DNA of 11,125 nt from Actinomycetota bacterium (lineage in GTDB: Bacteria > Actinomycetota > Thermoleophilia > UBA2241). Below the pieces are notes generated by a model. It did not search any database, was not told the DNA's origin, and was given only the letters and a program-made list of their open reading frames with translations. Numbering within the stretch: position 1 is the stretch's first letter; the number at the start of each line of letters is the position of its first letter. The translations under genes were made by a program, and so were the position numbers. Positions 1 to 5,633 of this stretch are shown here, one piece after another. Location: positions 1 through 11,125 of the forward strand of contig JAPLCL010000214.1 in the NCBI GenBank assembly GCA_026392265.1, written 5' to 3'.

Positions 1-1
1 C

Positions 2-454
2 GCCGGCGTCGCCGGCAACCTCGTCGGCTCGTGGATCGCCTATGCCGTGGGCTACTACGGTGGCCGGCCGTTCGTGGATCGCTGGGGCAAGTACGTGCTG
101 CTGCGGCCGCATCACCTCGACACCGCCCAGCACTGGTTCGACAAGTACGGCGCTCCGGTCGTCTTCTTCGGTCGCATGCTGCCGATCGTGCGCACCTTCA
201 TCTCGCTGCCCGCCGGCTTCGGCAAGATGCGCTTCTGGAAGTTCACCCTGTACACGGTGCTGGGGTGCGTGCCGTGGGTGGCCCTGCTCGGCTACATCGG
301 CGTCAAGCTCGGCAGCAACTGGGAGAAGATCCGCCCGCTCCTTCACTACGTCGACTACGTGGTGGTGGCCGCGCTGGTGGCGCTCGTGATCTACGGCGTC
401 GTCAGGTGGCGCCGGCATCGCGGCGCCGCGCCCGACGCGGAAGGCGAGGCGTGA
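2..454 (+). CDS. DedA-family (SNARE-associated) membrane protein, 5' truncated by window edge
   Basis: This is the C-terminal 150 residues of a DedA/TVP38-type integral membrane protein; the frame is open from the window edge, so the N-terminus lies outside. The family is linked to proton-motive-force homeostasis and, in some members, to lipid-carrier or phospholipid flipping. The visible sequence has the family signature: a Gly-rich segment followed by GYYGGRPFVDRWGKY, then FFGRMLPIVRTFISLPAG with the conserved Arg residues and the Pro in the re-entrant region. Two hydrophobic segments follow (TLYTVLGCVPWVALLGYIG and VVVAALVALVIYGVV), with a basic RWRRHR stretch after the last, as expected for a cytoplasmic C-terminal tail. 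The stop codon overlaps the GTG start of thrB by 4 bp, so the two genes are probably co-transcribed and translationally coupled. The family call is firm; the substrate is unknown. Confidence 0.9.
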   Translation, partial: AGVAGNLVGSWIAYAVGYYGGRPFVDRWGKYVLLRPHHLDTAQHWFDKYGAPVVFFGRMLPIVRTFISLPAGFGKMRFWKFTLYTVLGCVPWVALLGYIGVKLGSNWEKIRPLLHYVDYVVVAALVALVIYGVVRWRRHRGAAPDAEGEA

Positions 455-1374
455 GCGGCGCGCCCGCAGCGAGCTGCCGCGTGCGCGTGCCCGCGACCAC
501 AGCCAACCTCGGCCCCGGCTTCGACTGCCTGGGCATGGCGCTCGACCTCTGGAACGACATGCGGTTCTCGCTCGAGGGCGACGGCGTGAGGGTCTCCACC
601 GTGGGTGAGCGCAGTGAGACGCTGCCGAGCGACGAGACCAATCTGGTCGCGCGTGCGTTTTTGCGGCTGTACAAGGAGGCCGGCGCCGCTTCGCCGGCCG
701 GCCTCGCCATCCACTGCGATCTGCGGGTGCCTCCGTCGTCCGGGCTCGGCTCGAGCGCGTCGGCGGTGGTCGCCGGACTGCTCGGCGCCAACACCGTCCT
801 CGGCGGGCCGTTCGACCAGGCGCGCCTGCTCGAGCTGGCCGCCGACATGGACGGTCACCCCGACAACGTCGCGGCGACCCTGCTCGGCGGCCTCACCATC
901 GTGGTACGCAAAGAAGACAGGCTGCTGACGAAGAAGATCCTCGTGCCTGAGGCGCATGTCGCCCTTGCCGTTCCGGCGCTCGCCTTCAGCACGCGCACGG
1001 CGCGCGCCGGCTTGCCCACGCAGGTGTCGATGAAGGATGCGGTGTTCAATATGGGCCGCATCCCGCTGGTGGTCGAGGCTTTGCGCACCGGCGATTTCGA
1101 GCTGCTCAGCCAGGTCATGGAAGACAGGCTGCACCAGGCGACGCGCCTGAAGCTCATTCCGGGAGGCCGTGCCGCCTGGGTCGCGGCTCAGCAGGCCGGC
1201 GCCGCAGCCGTGGCGATCTCCGGCTCGGGCCCCAGCCTGATCGCCTTCGTCAGGCAGGCGAGCGACGCGATGCGCGTCGCGCGCGCGATGGCCGACGCCT
1301 TTGGCGGGATGGGAGTGGTGGCGCGGCCTCTCGGGCTGAAAGCATCGGCGGCCGGCGCCACGGTCGCCGCCTGA
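451..1374 (+). CDS. thrB: Homoserine kinase (GHMP kinase family)
   Basis: Homoserine kinase phosphorylates L-homoserine with ATP to O-phospho-L-homoserine, the penultimate step of threonine synthesis, in the cytosol. The 307-aa product has the three GHMP kinase motifs: PATTANLGPGFDCLG at about residues 14-28, the ATP phosphate-binding loop PPSSGLGSSAS at 94-104, and the C-terminal ISGSGPS at 256-262, plus the family block DGHPDNVAATLLGG at about 134-147. Length is normal for ThrB (about 300 aa). I chose the GTG at 451, which overlaps the upstream DedA stop as GTGA; the frame is open much further upstream, but that part only shadows the DedA gene. One oddity is Asp (D134) just before GHPDN where most homologues have Glu. 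Neither hom nor thrC is next to it in the window, so this is not the usual threonine operon. It converges on the chorismate mutase gene with a 28-bp gap. Confidence 0.95.
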   Translation: MSGAPAASCRVRVPATTANLGPGFDCLGMALDLWNDMRFSLEGDGVRVSTVGERSETLPSDETNLVARAFLRLYKEAGAASPAGLAIHCDLRVPPSSGLGSSASAVVAGLLGANTVLGGPFDQARLLELAADMDGHPDNVAATLLGGLTIVVRKEDRLLTKKILVPEAHVALAVPALAFSTRTARAGLPTQVSMKDAVFNMGRIPLVVEALRTGDFELLSQVMEDRLHQATRLKLIPGGRAAWVAAQQAGAAAVAISGSGPSLIAFVRQASDAMRVARAMADAFGGMGVVARPLGLKASAAGATVAA

Positions 1375-1402
1375 CGGCGGCGACGCTCCTCCGGCCGCGG
1401 CC

Positions 1403-1687
1403 TCAGCTCTGCGCGGCGGCCTCGCGCTTGGTGATCTCGACGATGCCTCGGTAGAGCTCGGCGAGGCCCTCCTTCGAGATCGGCCCCTTGTTGGCGCGGC
1501 TCACGAAGGTGAGCATCCACTCCTCGCGCGCGGGGTCGAGAAAGTCGACGCCGTGCTGCTCCTTGTACGCCCTGAGCTGCTTGACCAGCTTGAGGCGCTT
1601 GTTGATCGCATCGATGATCTTGAGGTCGTTGTCTGAGATCTGGTCGCGGAACTGCTTGATGACCGGATCGTCGCCTGCGTTCGCCAC
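1403..1687 (-). CDS. Chorismate mutase, type II (AroQ fold)
   Basis: This enzyme converts chorismate to prephenate, the branch point towards phenylalanine and tyrosine, in the cytosol. The 94-aa product is a stand-alone single-domain AroQ-type protein. Visible family features are FRDQISDNDLKIIDAINKR (first helix, R14 and R31), YKEQHG with K42, and DPAREEWML (R54, E55), which match the helix 1, helix 2 and loop positions holding chorismate in the E. coli enzyme. The start is a GTG at 1687 with a GGAGA Shine-Dalgarno (1695-1699) 7 nt before it. It lies 39 bp downstream of the DUF151 gene on the same strand and is probably co-transcribed with it. There is no prephenate dehydratase or dehydrogenase domain and no ACT regulatory domain. 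A related pericyclic activity, such as isochorismate-pyruvate lyase, cannot be excluded, but chorismate mutase is by far the likelier. Confidence 0.9.
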   Translation of the reverse strand: MANAGDDPVIKQFRDQISDNDLKIIDAINKRLKLVKQLRAYKEQHGVDFLDPAREEWMLTFVSRANKGPISKEGLAELYRGIVEITKREAAAQS

Positions 1688-1726
1688 GCTGATGTCTCCG
1701 TTCTGGCCCGGCCCGACGCCGACGCG

Positions 1727-2365
1727 TCAGTTGCGGCCGGTGCCCTCGTCGTCTTCGTCATCCTCCTCGTCGTCCTCGTCGTCCTCGTCGTCCTCGTCGT
1801 CCTCGTCCTCCTCGTCGTCCTCATCGTCGACTTCCTGGTCGACGGCGAAGGCCACGTCGTCCGGCGTGCCCTCGGCGTTGGCGAAGTCCTCGGGCGAGAC
1901 GCTCTCGAGGAAGTCGCGGAAGCTTTCGACGATCTCCTCGGTGTCGTCGACCTCGCGCTCGAACTCGATGGCGTTCTCGTCGACGAGCGCGGTGGCGGCG
2001 AAGATGGGCGCGTCGGTGCGCACGGCCAGGGCGAGTGCGTCGCTGGGTCGCGAGTCGATGTCGATCTCGGCGCCGTCCTTGTTGAGAGTGAGGGTGGCGT
2101 AGAAGGTGCTCTCCTTGAGCTCGGTGACGGTGATGCGCGCCACGTCGGCCTCGAAGCGGCCGATGATGCTGGTGAGGAGGTCGTGCGTCATCGGCCGCGG
2201 CAGCTTGGTGCCCTGCAGCTTGATGAGGATCGCGGCGGCTTCGGGGTGCCCGATCCAGATGGGCAGGAAGCGATTGCCCTCCACCGTCTTGAGGAGGACT
2301 ATCGGCTGCTTGCCGATGACGTCGAAGCTCACGCCGTAGATGACCATTTCCTGGACGTCCTTCAT
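1727..2365 (-). CDS. Bifunctional nuclease domain (DUF151/BFN) protein with long acidic tail
   Basis: The first ~140 residues are a DUF151/BFN domain, a small fold found across bacteria (Thermotoga TM0160, mycobacterial Rv1829) and plants, where one member was reported to have nuclease activity; its bacterial role is unresolved. Diagnostic blocks are the N-terminal VSFDVIGKQPIVLLK, LPIWIGHPEAAAI (34-46), RPMTHDLL (57-64) and DSRPSDALALAV (104-115). I chose the ATG at 2365 (212 aa): it begins the conserved MKDVQEMVIYGV block, and a TATACT -10 box ends 7 nt before it, so the upstream TTG at 2383 would lie ahead of the predicted transcript. Residues 140-170 form an acidic helix-like linker, and residues 180-207 are 28 consecutive Asp/Glu. 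Bacterial members often stop soon after the domain or carry a UVR motif, so this tail is unusual. The chorismate mutase gene follows at 39 bp. Confidence 0.9.
   Translation of the reverse strand: MKDVQEMVIYGVSFDVIGKQPIVLLKTVEGNRFLPIWIGHPEAAAILIKLQGTKLPRPMTHDLLTSIIGRFEADVARITVTELKESTFYATLTLNKDGAEIDIDSRPSDALALAVRTDAPIFAATALVDENAIEFEREVDDTEEIVESFRDFLESVSPEDFANAEGTPDDVAFAVDQEVDDEDDEEDEDDEDDEDDEDDEEDDEDDEGTGRN
1745..1828 (-). repeat. Imperfect GACGACGAG/GAGGAC tandem repeat encoding a poly-Asp/Glu tail
   Basis: These 84 bp consist of Asp and Glu codons only (GAC, GAT, GAG, GAA), with a 9-bp unit GACGACGAG repeated four times in a row on the - strand and degenerate copies on both sides. The repeat stays in frame and ends five codons before the stop with GTGRN. 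Such a repeat is prone to slippage in multiples of 3 or 9, so tail length may vary between strains. On the + strand it reads as a poly-Ser open frame, which is only a shadow. Confidence 0.9.
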
Positions 2366-2371
2366 GGATTG

Positions 2372-2400
2372 AGTATACGGCAAGGGCGAAAGGCTGACAC
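2372..2400 (-). promoter_or_regulatory. Promoter of the DUF151-chorismate mutase unit, probably leaderless
   Basis: Reading the - strand, a TATACT hexamer (2377-2372) matches the sigma-70/HrdB -10 consensus at 5 of 6 positions. A GTGTCA hexamer (2400-2395) sits 17 bp upstream and matches TTGACA at 4 of 6. Only six bases (CAATCC) separate the -10 box from the ATG at 2365, so transcription would start at or next to the A of the start codon, and there is no Shine-Dalgarno. This is the standard geometry of actinobacterial leaderless genes. It is an inference from spacing; no transcript data are available. Confidence 0.6.
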
Positions 2401-2542
2401 CGTGTCCCGAGGGGTTCGGCGTGCGCGGGTCAGGCTACGCCCGCCCTCCGGTCGGGAGTAGTATCGGAGTTGGAGACCCTTGCGCTGGCTGGCGGTGCGG
2501 AGAGCGCCGGGCCGCGGCCCGCGCGAGATCGAAGGAGGGGCC

Positions 2543-3793
2543 ATGCCGAGCTTGCGCACGTCTGGATCGTCACACCGCAGGAGGGCCGTCTTCGCCGCCG
2601 GCCTGCTCGTTGCCCTCGTCCTCACGCTCGTTCTCGCGGCGGCTGCGTCGGCACGCAGCGGCCGGGTAGGTCCGGAAGTCCGGGCGCCGTGGGCGCCGGG
2701 CAGAGCCGCCGAGGCGCTCCTGCGGGACGACTTCGCCAGCCACGGCATCTGGGACGCTCAGCCCACAGGCACGCTCGACTACACCATGACCGGGGTCGCC
2801 CCGGAGATGACGCTCACAGCCACCGACGCGAGCGGCACGCCGGTCTGGAGGGTCGCCGGCGGCGACGTGTCGGCGGCGTCGGGCACGCTCCCCGCCGCCT
2901 TCGTCGCGGTGTTCGCGGGCTCCGATTCCAACCCCCTCCGCTCCGGCGAGCTGGTCGCCAAGAACGCCGACGGCACGGTCCGCTTCCGTAGGACCTTCAC
3001 GAACGAGTTCGTCCAGCCGCTGTGCGACACAACCAAGCGTCTCGTCTGGGTCGAGGTCTCGGCGAAGGCCGCCACTCGCGTGTTCGTGCGGCAGGGCTCC
3101 GCCACGCACACGGTGGCCCTGCCCTACCGGCCGACACGCGCGGGCTCCCCAATGTTCGCCGCGTCGTCCGCCGGCGGTTCACGGTTGATCGTCGGCACGG
3201 ACATGCCCAGCACCGATCGGCGGAGCGTCATGACGTCCTGGCTGCGCGTGAGTCGCTCAGGCGTGCCCAGCATCGTCAGCCGCGGCATCACCGACTGGGT
3301 GTACGTGGCGCTCAGCCCGAGCGCCGACAAGGCCGCCGTCATGACCTCCGAGGCCGTCGGCGGTGTCGGCAACCGCTGGGTGAGTTTCGGCCGGTTCTCG
3401 GGTCGGCTGTTCGAGGGTGAGGACAGCGGCCAGATGGACGTGAGCGCCCACCGAATCTTCGTGCAAGGTAGATACACCTTCGGTGACGGCCAAGACGGGT
3501 GGAGCACCCACATGGTGACGGTGCTGGACCACTCGCCGATGATGATCTACAAGCGCGCCTGGACGTTCGACGACGCCTCGAGCAGCATCTGGTTCCGGCA
3601 CAACGGCCGCATCGACCGGTTGGCCGGCGTCGACGACAAGGGCGCCCTGACTGTCGTCAACGTGGACAGCTGGGCGATCACGACCCTGTCGGGGCCGTAC
3701 GTGGACGCCGTCCCGATCGACGGCGGCCGGATCGCGACGATGACCGCGGACGGCACCCTGGCTTTCATCGCGGACCCCGTCCCCGGTCCCTGA
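2543..3793 (+). CDS. Secreted protein of unknown family, beta-rich, possibly beta-propeller
   Basis: I do not recognise a family for this 416-aa product. The start is fixed by a strong AAGGAGGGG Shine-Dalgarno (2532-2540) just before ATG 2543; an ATG-less extension upstream is not needed. A signal peptide is clear: basic SSHRRR, a hydrophobic core AVFAAGLLVALVLTLVLAAAA, and an ASA motif at 35-37 with probable cleavage before R38. The mature part is rich in short beta-like segments with turns (DGTVRFRRTF, SRSGVPSIVSRG, VYVALSPSADKAAVM, DGGRIATMTADGTLAFI). This is compatible with a six- or seven-bladed propeller, but I see no WD40, NHL, kelch or Tol-Pal TolB signature. It stands alone, divergent from the DUF151 gene across about 180 bp and convergent with vapC, and a TAGTAT (2459-2464) is a weak -10 candidate. 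Adhesive, binding or envelope roles are all possible; none is shown. Confidence 0.75.
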   Translation: MPSLRTSGSSHRRRAVFAAGLLVALVLTLVLAAAASARSGRVGPEVRAPWAPGRAAEALLRDDFASHGIWDAQPTGTLDYTMTGVAPEMTLTATDASGTPVWRVAGGDVSAASGTLPAAFVAVFAGSDSNPLRSGELVAKNADGTVRFRRTFTNEFVQPLCDTTKRLVWVEVSAKAATRVFVRQGSATHTVALPYRPTRAGSPMFAASSAGGSRLIVGTDMPSTDRRSVMTSWLRVSRSGVPSIVSRGITDWVYVALSPSADKAAVMTSEAVGGVGNRWVSFGRFSGRLFEGEDSGQMDVSAHRIFVQGRYTFGDGQDGWSTHMVTVLDHSPMMIYKRAWTFDDASSSIWFRHNGRIDRLAGVDDKGALTVVNVDSWAITTLSGPYVDAVPIDGGRIATMTADGTLAFIADPVPGP

Positions 3794-3805
3794 CGCATCC
3801 GGGAA

Positions 3806-3829
3806 GGCGGCGGTCGTTCTCCCGCCGCC
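3806..3829. terminator. Hairpin between convergent genes, possible bidirectional terminator
   Basis: GGCGGCGG (3806-3813) and CCGCCGCC (3822-3829) can pair perfectly as an 8-bp all-GC stem with an 8-nt loop, midway between the stop of the secreted-protein gene (3793) and the stop of vapC (3857). There is no T-tract on either side, so it is at best the U-tract-less type common in GC-rich actinobacteria. Confidence 0.4.
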
Positions 3830-3856
3830 GCCCTCCCCTGGCGTGACCTCCGCAGG

Positions 3857-4303
3857 TCAGGAGGCGAGCGGGCCGCCGAGCGTGGCGAAGCCTTCGCGCT
3901 CGGCGGCTTCGAGAAGCCGACGGTCGAAGGTGGCGAAGACGACTTCGGCGTCCGGTGCGTGCGCTGTGGCCGCTGCGCGGAGTGTGACGGCCGCCGAGAG
4001 CTGCACGGCATCCATGCCCCGCAGGCCGTGCGCCAGGGCTGCTCGCCCGGCGGCCCGCCCTGCGACGGGTAGGACAAGAAAATCGTCCCATTGCGTGTCC
4101 AGCGCTGCGAGCTGGGTGCGCAGTGCATCGTGATCGGGTCCCCGCCGCCGGTCGTTTCTGCCGAGCGCGGCGCACGCCTCCGCGTAGGTGATGACGCTGG
4201 AGGCCACCTGCTCGGCTTGCGCGAACCAGTCGTCGACCTGTTCGCTGCCGGCCTCGAGCAGAAGGCCCTTGACCACTGCGCTCGTGTCCGCGTACAGGAT
4301 CAC
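3857..4303 (-). CDS. vapC: VapC-type PIN-domain ribonuclease toxin
   Basis: A 148-aa PIN-domain protein, predicted to be a Mg-dependent endoribonuclease toxin that cleaves tRNA, rRNA or mRNA when freed from its antitoxin. The four acidic active-site residues are all visible: D6 in MILYADTSA, E42 in SVITYAEA, D98 in LRGMDAVQLSAA and D127 in FATFDRRLL, so the toxin looks active. Length is typical (130-150 aa). I chose the GTG at 4303, which overlaps the antitoxin stop as GTGA; longer in-frame extensions read out of frame through the antitoxin gene and give low-complexity sequence. Expression depends on the vapB promoter at 4636-4664. The PIN and active-site assignment is secure; the RNA target cannot be told from sequence. 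Confidence 0.92.
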   Translation of the reverse strand: MILYADTSAVVKGLLLEAGSEQVDDWFAQAEQVASSVITYAEACAALGRNDRRRGPDHDALRTQLAALDTQWDDFLVLPVAGRAAGRAALAHGLRGMDAVQLSAAVTLRAAATAHAPDAEVVFATFDRRLLEAAEREGFATLGGPLAS

Positions 4304-4596
4304 CTCGCGTCGGGGTCCGGGTCGTCCCAGTACGGGCCGCGATCCTCGAGCACGATGTCGGAGAGGAGCGGGCCGGTGTTGATGGGGAGGTCGCGGGGCA
4401 TCACCGGCTTCCCACCGCTCCAGCTCGCCTCGCCGTCCTCGACCATGCGCCACAGTGCCGCGCGCACCGGGTCGGCCGGCACGAGGTCGGCGACCTCTTT
4501 GCCGCGGACGGTGATGTGGAAGCGCTCGCCGTCCTGGACATGGCGAAGGTACTCCGCGAGGTGCGCTTTGAGTTCCGTGATGCTCACGGACGTCAT
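4300..4596 (-). CDS. vapB: VapB-type antitoxin, Phd/YefM (prevent-host-death) family
   Basis: A 98-aa antitoxin predicted to neutralise the downstream PIN toxin and to repress its own promoter. The N-terminal domain MTSVSITELKAHLAEYLRHV followed by GERFHITVRGKEVADLVPAD is the Phd/YefM fold, which forms the DNA-binding dimer. The rest is a flexible tail ending in LLSDIVLEDRG (about 77-87), which resembles the toxin-wrapping segment of PIN-partner antitoxins. The ATG at 4596 is preceded by AGGAAGGGA (4602-4610) at good spacing; a TTG at 4623 would extend the protein by nine residues but sits before the Shine-Dalgarno. The 4-bp GTGA overlap with vapC gives the coupled antitoxin-first order. Probable operators are the 9-bp inverted repeats around its promoter. 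Confidence 0.9.
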   Translation of the reverse strand: MTSVSITELKAHLAEYLRHVQDGERFHITVRGKEVADLVPADPVRAALWRMVEDGEASWSGGKPVMPRDLPINTGPLLSDIVLEDRGPYWDDPDPDAR

Positions 4597-4618
4597 GATG
4601 GTCCCTTCCTCGTGCGAG

Positions 4619-4677
4619 AACAAGTCATCTGCGTCAATGTAAACCGGTCATGAGCAGAAGGCAATTCCTGACTTGTT
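4619..4677. promoter_or_regulatory. vapB: 9-bp inverted repeat flanking the vapBC promoter, candidate operator
   Basis: AACAAGTCA (4619-4627) and TGACTTGTT (4669-4677) are perfect reverse complements, 50 bp centre to centre (about five helical turns), with the whole -35/-10 region (4636-4664) between them. The sequence is AT-rich against a GC-rich background. Antitoxin or toxin-antitoxin complexes of this class typically bind inverted repeats at their own promoter, so I read it as an autoregulatory operator in which two bound dimers could cooperate. Binding is an inference. Confidence 0.55.
4636..4664 (-). promoter_or_regulatory. vapB: vapBC promoter
   Basis: On the - strand, TTGCCT (4664-4659) and TACATT (4641-4636) are separated by exactly 17 bp; each matches the sigma-70 consensus at 4 of 6 positions. 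The predicted start is about 30 nt upstream of the vapB ATG and leaves room for the AGGAAGGGA ribosome-binding site. Confidence 0.55.
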
Positions 4678-4720
4678 AGCGACCCTCGCCAGTCGGCCGG
4701 GAGAAGCGTTGCGAGCGCGG

Positions 4721-4749
4721 TTGACCTCCCGCCGCCGCGCTCGTAGACT
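4721..4749 (+). promoter_or_regulatory. tRNA-Ile promoter
   Basis: TTGACC (4721-4726, 5 of 6 to the -35 consensus), a 17-bp spacer and TAGACT (4744-4749, 4 of 6 to the -10 consensus) end 13 bp before the mature 5' end of tRNA-Ile. The geometry implies a 5' leader of about 6 nt for RNase P to remove. Confidence 0.7.
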
Positions 4750-4762
4750 CCAAAGCCCCTGT

Positions 4763-4839
<77 letters not shown>

Positions 4840-4843
4840 GTCA

Positions 4844-4919
4844 TTTGCAGGGATTTCTCTCGCTCGACCCTCCGCCCGGACCGCCGCCTGCACGCTTTCT
4901 GCAAACCCAAATGCTTGGG
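4844..4919. repeat. Inverted repeat and small hairpin just after tRNA-Ile, possible att/terminator region
   Basis: TTTGCAG (4844-4850) and CTGCAAA (4899-4905) form a 7-bp inverted repeat starting five bases after the tRNA CCA. Immediately after it, CCCAA (4906-4910) and TTGGG (4915-4919) can pair around ATGC. This could be what remains of an attachment-site arm region, or a weak tRNA terminator. No second copy of the tRNA 3' end exists in the window, so an att assignment is not proven. I see no convincing gene between 4840 and 5018. Confidence 0.3.
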
Positions 4920-5018
4920 CATGGATTGCCGCGTGCAGCTCTCCTAGGGACCGGATGGGACTTCGCTCGGCGGCCCGAGCGAGCCGGGGGATCCGGTCGA
5001 GGACGCACCCAGGTCTAC

Positions 5019-5237
5019 GAGACCTACAGCGTCAAGCAGGCGCAGGAGTGGCTCGGACACTCCGACCCGGCGACCACGCTGCGCCACTACGTGCGCCTCA
5101 CCACCGTCGCTCGGGCGAAGGCCGTAGCCGGCCTCGACGAGGTGACGCGGGCCGCGCTCGAGAGCTCCGAGCGGCGCGCGGTCGCTTCCGAGCGTGTGCT
5201 CGACAACCTCGTCTCGCTCGCCAGCTGGCGTCGGTAG
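5019..5237 (+). pseudogene. Tyrosine recombinase (integrase), C-terminal remnant next to tRNA-Ile
   Basis: The last ~72 codons read as the end of a phage-type integrase: YSVKQAQEWLGHSDPATTLRHY contains the box II LGH (active-site His) and the nucleophile Tyr in RHY, followed by the usual charged C-terminal tail ending at TAG 5237. Upstream in frame there is no core-binding domain, no catalytic Arg and no HxxR box. The sequence before about 5019 is low-complexity and unrelated, so only the final quarter of the gene survives. It sits 180 bp after the tRNA and points away from it. The tail differs from the - strand remnants further right, so it comes from a different integrase subfamily. Not functional by itself. 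Confidence 0.75.
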
Positions 5238-5305
5238 ACCGCTCATAGCGCCCCCGACTCCAAACGCGCTGGCCCGGGATTCGCCCGCTGCCCAAACGGT
5301 GGCCG

Positions 5306-5334
5306 TTGTTGCCATGCTGAGGCGGCAGTAGCAT
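5306..5334 (+). promoter_or_regulatory. Candidate promoter for the small ORF and cyclase-fusion gene
   Basis: TTGTTG (5306-5311), 17 bp, TAGCAT (5329-5334). The -10 hexamer matches at 4 of 6 positions, the -35 only at 3 of 6. The -10 overlaps the right arm of an inverted repeat CATGCT (5313-5318) / AGCATG (5330-5335), so a repressor bound to the dyad would cover the promoter. Support is moderate to weak. Confidence 0.35.
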
Positions 5335-5440
5335 GAGCTCATTGGGCGCCAATGGAGGTGGGACCATGAGCGCCAGCAGGGTCGTCAGCCACATGCTTCC
5401 TGCCCGGACGGGCTGTCGCCGACAGGCGAGGCGAAGCATG
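5313..5440. repeat. Cluster of four CATGCT/AGCATG motifs as two inverted pairs
   Basis: CATGCT at 5313-5318 pairs with AGCATG at 5330-5335 (11 bp between), and CATGCTTC at 5392-5399 pairs with GAAGCATG at 5433-5440 (33 bp between). Four occurrences of one 6-mer within 128 bp are far above chance. The first pair overlaps a candidate -10 box; the second encloses further self-complementary sequence and may act as RNA. Confidence 0.5.
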
Positions 5441-5623
5441 GCTGAGATGAGCCATCACCGCCACTCGGCCAGGTGGCCAGGAAGACTCGGGCGCGGGTAC
5501 GTCTGCAAGGTCAAGGTCGACCCGTTCCCGCGGAAGGACGAGTCCGAGGAAGCGGCCAGGACGATCAACCGGCCCGAGTGGGCGACGAGCCTATATGCGG
5601 TGGCGTCGCCTGCGGCCACCTGA
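5366..5623 (+). CDS. Small hypothetical protein upstream of the cyclase fusion
   Basis: An 85-codon frame starts at ATG 5366, five bases after a near-perfect Shine-Dalgarno GGAGGTG (5354-5360), and stops at 5623, ten bases before the ATG of the cyclase gene. I do not recognise it. The first ~45 residues are Arg/His/Ser-rich and not protein-like, and they overlap the potential RNA structure at 5392-5440. The last ~40 residues (GYVCKVKVDPFPRK, then EAARTINRPEWATSLYAV) look more like a real fold. It may be a short upstream gene translationally coupled to the cyclase, a leader peptide, or a truncated remnant whose 3' half alone was once coding. No signal peptide or membrane segment. The strong ribosome-binding site is the main reason to keep it. 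Confidence 0.4.
   Translation: MSASRVVSHMLPARTGCRRQARRSMAEMSHHRHSARWPGRLGRGYVCKVKVDPFPRKDESEEAARTINRPEWATSLYAVASPAAT
5392..5440 (+). other. Possible three-way-junction RNA element
   Basis: The outer stem CATGCTTC/GAAGCATG (8 bp) encloses two adjacent small hairpins: GCCC-GGAC-GGGC (5402-5413) and TGTC-GCC-GACA (5414-5424). All three helices can form together, giving a compact three-way junction about 200 nt upstream of the cyclase start. I know of no riboswitch class that matches. It could equally be a DNA-level inverted repeat or chance in GC-rich sequence. Confidence 0.3.
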
Positions 5624-5633
5624 GGACCCGGAG

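Noticed and set aside
31..450. Upstream in-frame extension of the thrB reading frame
   Set aside because: It overlaps the DedA gene in another frame, is Arg/Ala low-complexity, and ThrB homology starts right after the GTG at 451.
1393..1402. GGCCGCGGCC palindrome between thrB and chorismate mutase as a terminator
   Set aside because: Only a 4-bp stem with a 2-nt loop and no U-tract; such palindromes are expected by chance at this GC content.
1745..1828. Regular short repeats considered as a CRISPR or minisatellite array
   Set aside because: The repeats have no spacers, are in frame and encode the acidic tail; no CRISPR-like array occurs anywhere in the window.
1488..2102. 204-codon + strand frame with a long poly-Ser run
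   Set aside because: It is the antisense shadow of the chorismate mutase and the acidic tail of the DUF151 protein; the Ser run is the complement of Asp/Glu codons.
3449..3460. Second copy of the tRNA-Ile 3' end (GCGCCCACC) as an att site
   Set aside because: The match is about ten bases, lies inside the secreted-protein gene on the wrong side of the tRNA, and does not extend into the T-arm.
4304..4453. N-terminal extension of VapC
   Set aside because: It runs out of frame through vapB, and PIN homology begins exactly at the GTG at 4303.
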